Source: JARRNJ01 sp037385045 (GTDB lineage Bacteria; Pseudomonadota; Gammaproteobacteria; JASBUN01). From it: a DNA stretch of 25,608 nucleotides. The notes under the pieces were generated by a model. It ran no database searches. It saw nothing but the letters and a program-made list of their open reading frames with translations, and had not been told where the DNA came from. The DNA is taken from positions 1-25,608 of the forward strand of contig JARRNJ010000063.1 of the NCBI GenBank assembly GCA_037385045.1. Reading direction: 5' to 3'. The position numbers were made by a program, and so were the translations under genes. This document shows, one piece after another, positions 22,577 through 25,608 of this stretch (positions are counted from its first letter, which is position 1; each line of letters starts with the position of its first letter).

Positions 22577-23254
22577 ATGATATCCAGATTGTCGTTTTCG
22601 GCGGTAGCGGTTCTCGCGACCGCGTCGGCCCTGGCCGCGCCTCCGCAGCTCTCCACCCAGCAGCAGAAATTCAGTTATGCCGTGGGCTTTCAGATTGCCC
22701 AGGGCCTCAAGCGCGATGGCATCGAAATCGACCACAAAGCGTTCAGCCAGGCGGTGGAAGATGTTATGCGCGGCAAAACGCCGCAATTGACGGCGGCCGA
22801 AATGCAGGCCGCAGTGCAGCAATTCCGCGAGGACAAGGCGCGCGAACAGGCGCAAGTGGCGGAGAAGAACGCCAAAGCCGGCGAAGCGTTCATGGCGGCC
22901 AACAAGAAGAAAAAGGGCGTCGTGACCCTGCCGAGCGGGCTGCAATACAAGGTGATCAAAGCCGGCACCGGAGCACGCCCGAAACCGACCGATACCGTGG
23001 TGGTGAACTATCGCGGCGCACTCACCAACGGCCAGGTGTTCGATTCCTCCTACAAGCGCGGCGAACCGGCCACCTTCCAGGTCAACCAGGTCATCAAGGG
23101 TTGGCAGGAAGTGCTGCCACTGATGAAGGAAGGCGCCAAGTGGCAGGTGGTGATTCCGCCGGATCTTGCGTACGGCCCCCGCGGCGCCGGTTCGGTGATC
23201 GGTCCCAACGAGACCCTGGTGTTCGACGTCGAACTGCTGTCGATCAAGAAGTGA
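22577..23254 (+). CDS. Mip/FkpA-like FKBP-type peptidyl-prolyl isomerase, periplasmic
   Basis: A 225-residue exported isomerase. The signal peptide is MISRLSFSAVAVLATASALA. A charged helical N-terminal domain (about 24-115: QKFSYAVGFQIAQGLKRDGIEI, AEMQAAVQQFREDKAREQAQ) is the FKBP-N dimerisation and chaperone domain. The C-terminal FKBP domain (about 125-225) has VVVNYRGALTNGQVFDSSYKRGEPATF, VIKGWQEVLPLMKEGAKW and IPPDLAYGPRGAG. The domain order and length match FkpA and Mip, which help outer-membrane and periplasmic proteins fold. The start at 22577 is set by the signal peptide and an AGGAG site; the frame is open upstream to 22427. Confidence 0.94.
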   Translation: MISRLSFSAVAVLATASALAAPPQLSTQQQKFSYAVGFQIAQGLKRDGIEIDHKAFSQAVEDVMRGKTPQLTAAEMQAAVQQFREDKAREQAQVAEKNAKAGEAFMAANKKKKGVVTLPSGLQYKVIKAGTGARPKPTDTVVVNYRGALTNGQVFDSSYKRGEPATFQVNQVIKGWQEVLPLMKEGAKWQVVIPPDLAYGPRGAGSVIGPNETLVFDVELLSIKK

Positions 23255-23285
23255 GGGCCTCCGGTGGCGCCCCGCCCCATCAGCG

Positions 23286-23876
23286 ATGACTGAGGATCGC
23301 CGCGCCAGGGCCAGCGACGCATTGCTGGCCCTGCTGCGCGAACATCCCCAGGGGCTGAGCGAGTATGAGCTGCTGTGCGCGCTCGACGAGCGCGCACAGC
23401 CCGGCTTCGAGCGCCCCGACTTTCACGACAGCCTGGGCTTGTTCCAGACCCATTTCCTGCTGTTTCACACCCTTTATGCCCTGCGTGACCAGCTGCGCGG
23501 CGAGCAGCGCGCCGAACTCGAAATCAGCCCCCTGAAGATCCGGCTGCATCCCTACGCCGCCGGCTCGGAAACGCTCGCCGAGTGCGACCCCCTGCGCGAC
23601 TATTATCTCGATCTGGACAACCTGGACGCCACGTCGCGCCGGGACGTCGATTCCATGCTCGGCCGCTTCTGGACGCGCCTGCACAGCGGCGACGAGCGCC
23701 AACAGGCGTTGGAGGTCCTGGGATTGAGCGACCCGGTGGACTACGATACCGTCAAACGGCGCTACCGCCGCCTGGTGATGGAGCACCACCCGGACCGTGG
23801 CGGCGACAAGCAGCGCCTGCAGGAGCTCAACACGGCCATGGCGATTCTCGAACGCAATTACGTGCGCCAGCTTTGA
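23286..23876 (+). CDS. DnaJ-related protein with C-terminal J domain
   Basis: A 196-residue cytoplasmic protein. Residues about 5-130 match the DNAJ_related N-terminal region (PF12339-like; SEYELLCALDE, LFQTHFLLFHTLYALRDQL, LRDYYLDLDNL). The last 55 residues are a J domain with the HPD motif at 168-170 (YRRLVMEHHPDRGGDK), which stimulates DnaK-type ATPases. The J domain is at the C-terminus, opposite to classic DnaJ, and has no zinc finger. It starts 31 bases after the Mip-like gene and is probably co-transcribed with it, though the ribosome site is poor. Confidence 0.92.
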   Translation: MTEDRRARASDALLALLREHPQGLSEYELLCALDERAQPGFERPDFHDSLGLFQTHFLLFHTLYALRDQLRGEQRAELEISPLKIRLHPYAAGSETLAECDPLRDYYLDLDNLDATSRRDVDSMLGRFWTRLHSGDERQQALEVLGLSDPVDYDTVKRRYRRLVMEHHPDRGGDKQRLQELNTAMAILERNYVRQL

Positions 23877-24351
23877 CGCCTCGCTAGGCTGTTTACCGGG
23901 CGCTTCACCGAACCATCGCGAGTGTCAACCGCCCCAAGAATCGGCGTTGTGAAGAAACCAGACGCCCACAACTGCGCAGTCGGTCTGCGGCGTGGCGCGC
24001 CGCGCGCACCCGGCGCCCGGCGGCTTTCCTTCGAGGCAATGCAGGCCGGGTCAAGGCCGGGGGCGGGAAGCAGCGTCGGTACTTGCCTGGCAGGGTGGAT
24101 GCGCTGCGCTTATCCACCCTGCAATGAGTTGAGCGGGTCTGAGAAACGTAGGGTGGATAAGCGCAGCGCATCCACCGTCTATACTGAAAGGGCGAGGCGG
24201 AAATTGCCACCGTCGTTACTCGCTGCTCGGATCGATGCGGTGCCCAGCCGGCGTGCAGTGTCGAACATCCCTACGAGATAACCGCCCTTCTGTGGAGGGC
24301 CTAATGCACTTACACTGCCAGCCTGCATAAATCTCACGTCGCGACCCGCCC
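23877..24351. other. Intergenic region with dispersed repeat units
   Basis: A gap of 475 bases without a supported gene. It contains the inverted repeat pair at 24090-24176 and a weak GCCCT / AGGGC hairpin (24284-24300). Short open frames in both directions resemble nothing known. The stretch 23940-24080 shows no structure I can name. Confidence 0.6.
24090..24176. repeat. Two inverted copies of a GTGGAT...ATCCAC repeat unit
   Basis: Each unit is itself a palindrome: GCAGGGTGGAT / ATCCACCCTGC (24090-24100, 24112-24122) and GGTGGAT / ATCCACC (24152-24158, 24170-24176), around GCGCTGCGC-type centres. The two units are reverse complements of each other over 23 bp (24095-24117 and 24153-24175). 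The GGGTGGATAAGCGCAGCGCA core is a common intergenic repeat in proteobacteria. Confidence 0.75.
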
Positions 24352-25608
24352 ATGCATCTGCAATTTTTCGGCGCCACCGGGGAAGTCACGGGTTCCTGCT
24401 TTCTGCTGGACACCGGCCATCATCGGGTACTCATCGACTGCGGCCTGATCCAGGGCAGCCGGTCGGACGAGGCCCGCAACCGCGAGCCGTTCCCCTTCAA
24501 CATCAATCGCATCGATGCCGTGGTGCTGACCCACGCCCACCTGGATCACTCGGGACGCCTGCCGTTGCTGGTCAAGGCCGGCTACAAAGGCCCCATCTAC
24601 ACTCAGCGGGCAACGCGCGATCTGTGCACCATCATGCTCAAAGACGCCGCCTACCTGAACGAGAAGGAGGCGGAGTGGGAGAACCGCAAGCGCCGGCGCA
24701 AGGGCCTGGAACCGGTCGAACCGCTGTACGTGATGCGCGACGCCAGCACTGCCATGCGCCGCTTTCGCGCCCTGGATTACGGCGCCGCGCTCGACATCCT
24801 GCCCGATGTGCGCATCCGTTTGCAGGACGCCGGGCACATCCTCGGCGCCGCTATCGTCGAAATGTGGGTGCGCGGCCAGGGACTGGAGCGCAAGATCGTC
24901 TTCAGCGGCGACCTGGGCCACCGGGGCGCGCCGGTGCTGCGCGACCCGGTGGCCGTGGAGGACGCCGACCTGGTGGTAATGGAGAGCACCTACGGCGATC
25001 GTTTGCATCGTTCCTGGGAACAGACCTGGGAGGAAATGGCCGACGTATTTCGCGAAGCGTTGGCGGGGCGCGGCAATATCCTGGTGCCGGCGTTCGCCGT
25101 AGGCCGCACCCAGGACCTGCTCTACGCCTTCAATCTGCACTACGACCACTGGGGCCTGGACCGCTGGACCGTGTTTCTCGACAGCCCCATGGCCATCGAG
25201 GCCACCGACGTCTACAGCCGGCATCCGGGGCTGTACGACCGCGAGACGGCGGCGTTACAGCGCACCAATGGCAGCCCGTTCGGACTGCCCAACCTGCACC
25301 TGACCCGCACCGCCAAACAGTCAATGGCCATCAACCGCTTCGAGTCGGGCGCCGTGATCCTGGCCGGCAGCGGCATGTGCGAGGGCGGGCGCATCAAGCA
25401 CCATCTCAAGCACAACATCTGGCGCCGCAACTGCCACGTCGTGTTCGTCGGCTATCAGGCGCAGGGCACGCTCGGGCGCAAGCTGGTGGACGGCGCGAAG
25501 CATATCCGCCTGTGGGGCGAAACCATCCGGGTTGCGGCCAAGATTCACACCGTGGGCGGCTTCTCCGCCCACGCCGACCAGCGGGGCCTGCTGGATTGGT
25601 ACAGCCAC
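24352..25608 (+). CDS. Beta-CASP metallo-beta-lactamase-fold nuclease (C-terminus beyond window)
   Basis: The first 419 residues of a protein that runs off the right edge. It opens with MHLQFFGATGEVTGSCFLLD. The zinc motif VLTHAHLDHSGRLP is at 58-71, followed by DAGHILGAA and FSGDLG, which supply further ligands. A beta-CASP region comes next (NILVPAFAVGRTQDLLY, VFLDSPMAIEATDVY, VILAGSGMCEGGRI), and the RMMBL RNA-specificity motif starts with KIHTVGGFSAHADQ. This architecture is that of RNA-processing nucleases of the CPSF73/RNase J relative group (COG1236); bacterial members are thought to act on RNA. The start at 24352 matches the family N-terminus, though no clear ribosome site precedes it. 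Confidence 0.93.
   Translation, partial: MHLQFFGATGEVTGSCFLLDTGHHRVLIDCGLIQGSRSDEARNREPFPFNINRIDAVVLTHAHLDHSGRLPLLVKAGYKGPIYTQRATRDLCTIMLKDAAYLNEKEAEWENRKRRRKGLEPVEPLYVMRDASTAMRRFRALDYGAALDILPDVRIRLQDAGHILGAAIVEMWVRGQGLERKIVFSGDLGHRGAPVLRDPVAVEDADLVVMESTYGDRLHRSWEQTWEEMADVFREALAGRGNILVPAFAVGRTQDLLYAFNLHYDHWGLDRWTVFLDSPMAIEATDVYSRHPGLYDRETAALQRTNGSPFGLPNLHLTRTAKQSMAINRFESGAVILAGSGMCEGGRIKHHLKHNIWRRNCHVVFVGYQAQGTLGRKLVDGAKHIRLWGETIRVAAKIHTVGGFSAHADQRGLLDWYSH

Noticed and set aside
24334..25224. A 296-codon minus-strand frame at the right end
   Set aside because: Antisense to the beta-CASP nuclease gene, whose plus-strand frame is open from 24352 to the window edge with all zinc motifs.

Overview
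The window is a GC-rich piece of bacterial chromosome, most likely from a gammaproteobacterium of the Chromatiales/Ectothiorhodospiraceae or Pseudomonas-like type. The evidence is an RNase T with its DEDDh catalytic residues at the usual positions, a class II dihydroorotase, a monothiol glutaredoxin, an Fe-superoxide dismutase, SixA, and the order pyrC - rnt - grxD - sodB - argD - argF. That order recalls the arg/grx/rnt/pyrC neighbourhood of pseudomonads. I see no rRNA, tRNA, CRISPR array, prophage, transposase or plasmid functions. Most of the window is ordinary housekeeping sequence, and the unusual signals are in gene lesions, leaders and intergenic repeats.

Layout. 1-1057 (minus): the start of pdhB and a pdhA broken by an out-of-frame internal deletion. 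1384-4124: pyrC, a TraB/GumN-family secreted protein (minus) and rnt. 4191-6498 (minus): grxD and an asparagine-synthase-like amidotransferase of the N-acetylglutaminylglutamine amide type. 6613-6781: a long imperfect palindrome that looks like a non-autonomous mobile element. 6780-8735 (minus): a BON-domain lipoprotein and a hydantoinase/oxoprolinase B subunit without its A partner. 8834-9600: sodB with an IscR-type-1-like operator, a leader of two consecutive hairpins and a terminator. 9728-14442: argD, argF and modABC, closely packed. 14474-14545: a palindromic repeat, then sixA (minus). 15233-15917: a class II glutamine amidotransferase gene, also broken by an out-of-frame internal deletion. 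16014-17987: a CPA2 cation/proton antiporter with an RCK domain. 18021-18296: a 138-bp tandem duplication. 18360-21520: a probable four-gene operon (retropepsin-like protease, AGCS symporter, FKBP isomerase, nadC), whose first gene appears to have a near-leaderless transcript. 21525-22334 (minus): an inositol-monophosphatase-family enzyme. 22577-23876: a Mip/FkpA-like isomerase and a DnaJ-related protein. 24090-24176: an inverted pair of dispersed-repeat units. 24352-end: a beta-CASP metallo-beta-lactamase-fold nuclease that runs off the window.

Functional links. grxD and sodB fit iron-sulfur and oxidative-stress physiology, and the motif at the sodB promoter fits an Rrf2-family (IscR-like) regulator. 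argD and argF are two steps of arginine synthesis. modABC is a complete molybdate importer. Two genes (pdhA and the amidotransferase) have lost about 30-36 codons each from a conserved core. Either both are real inactivating mutations or the assembly collapsed twice, and read mapping would decide. I did not find a clear new multi-gene system. The best leads are the sodB regulatory region, the paired deletions, the palindromic element at 6613-6781, and the two orphan enzymes (the amidotransferase and HyuB).
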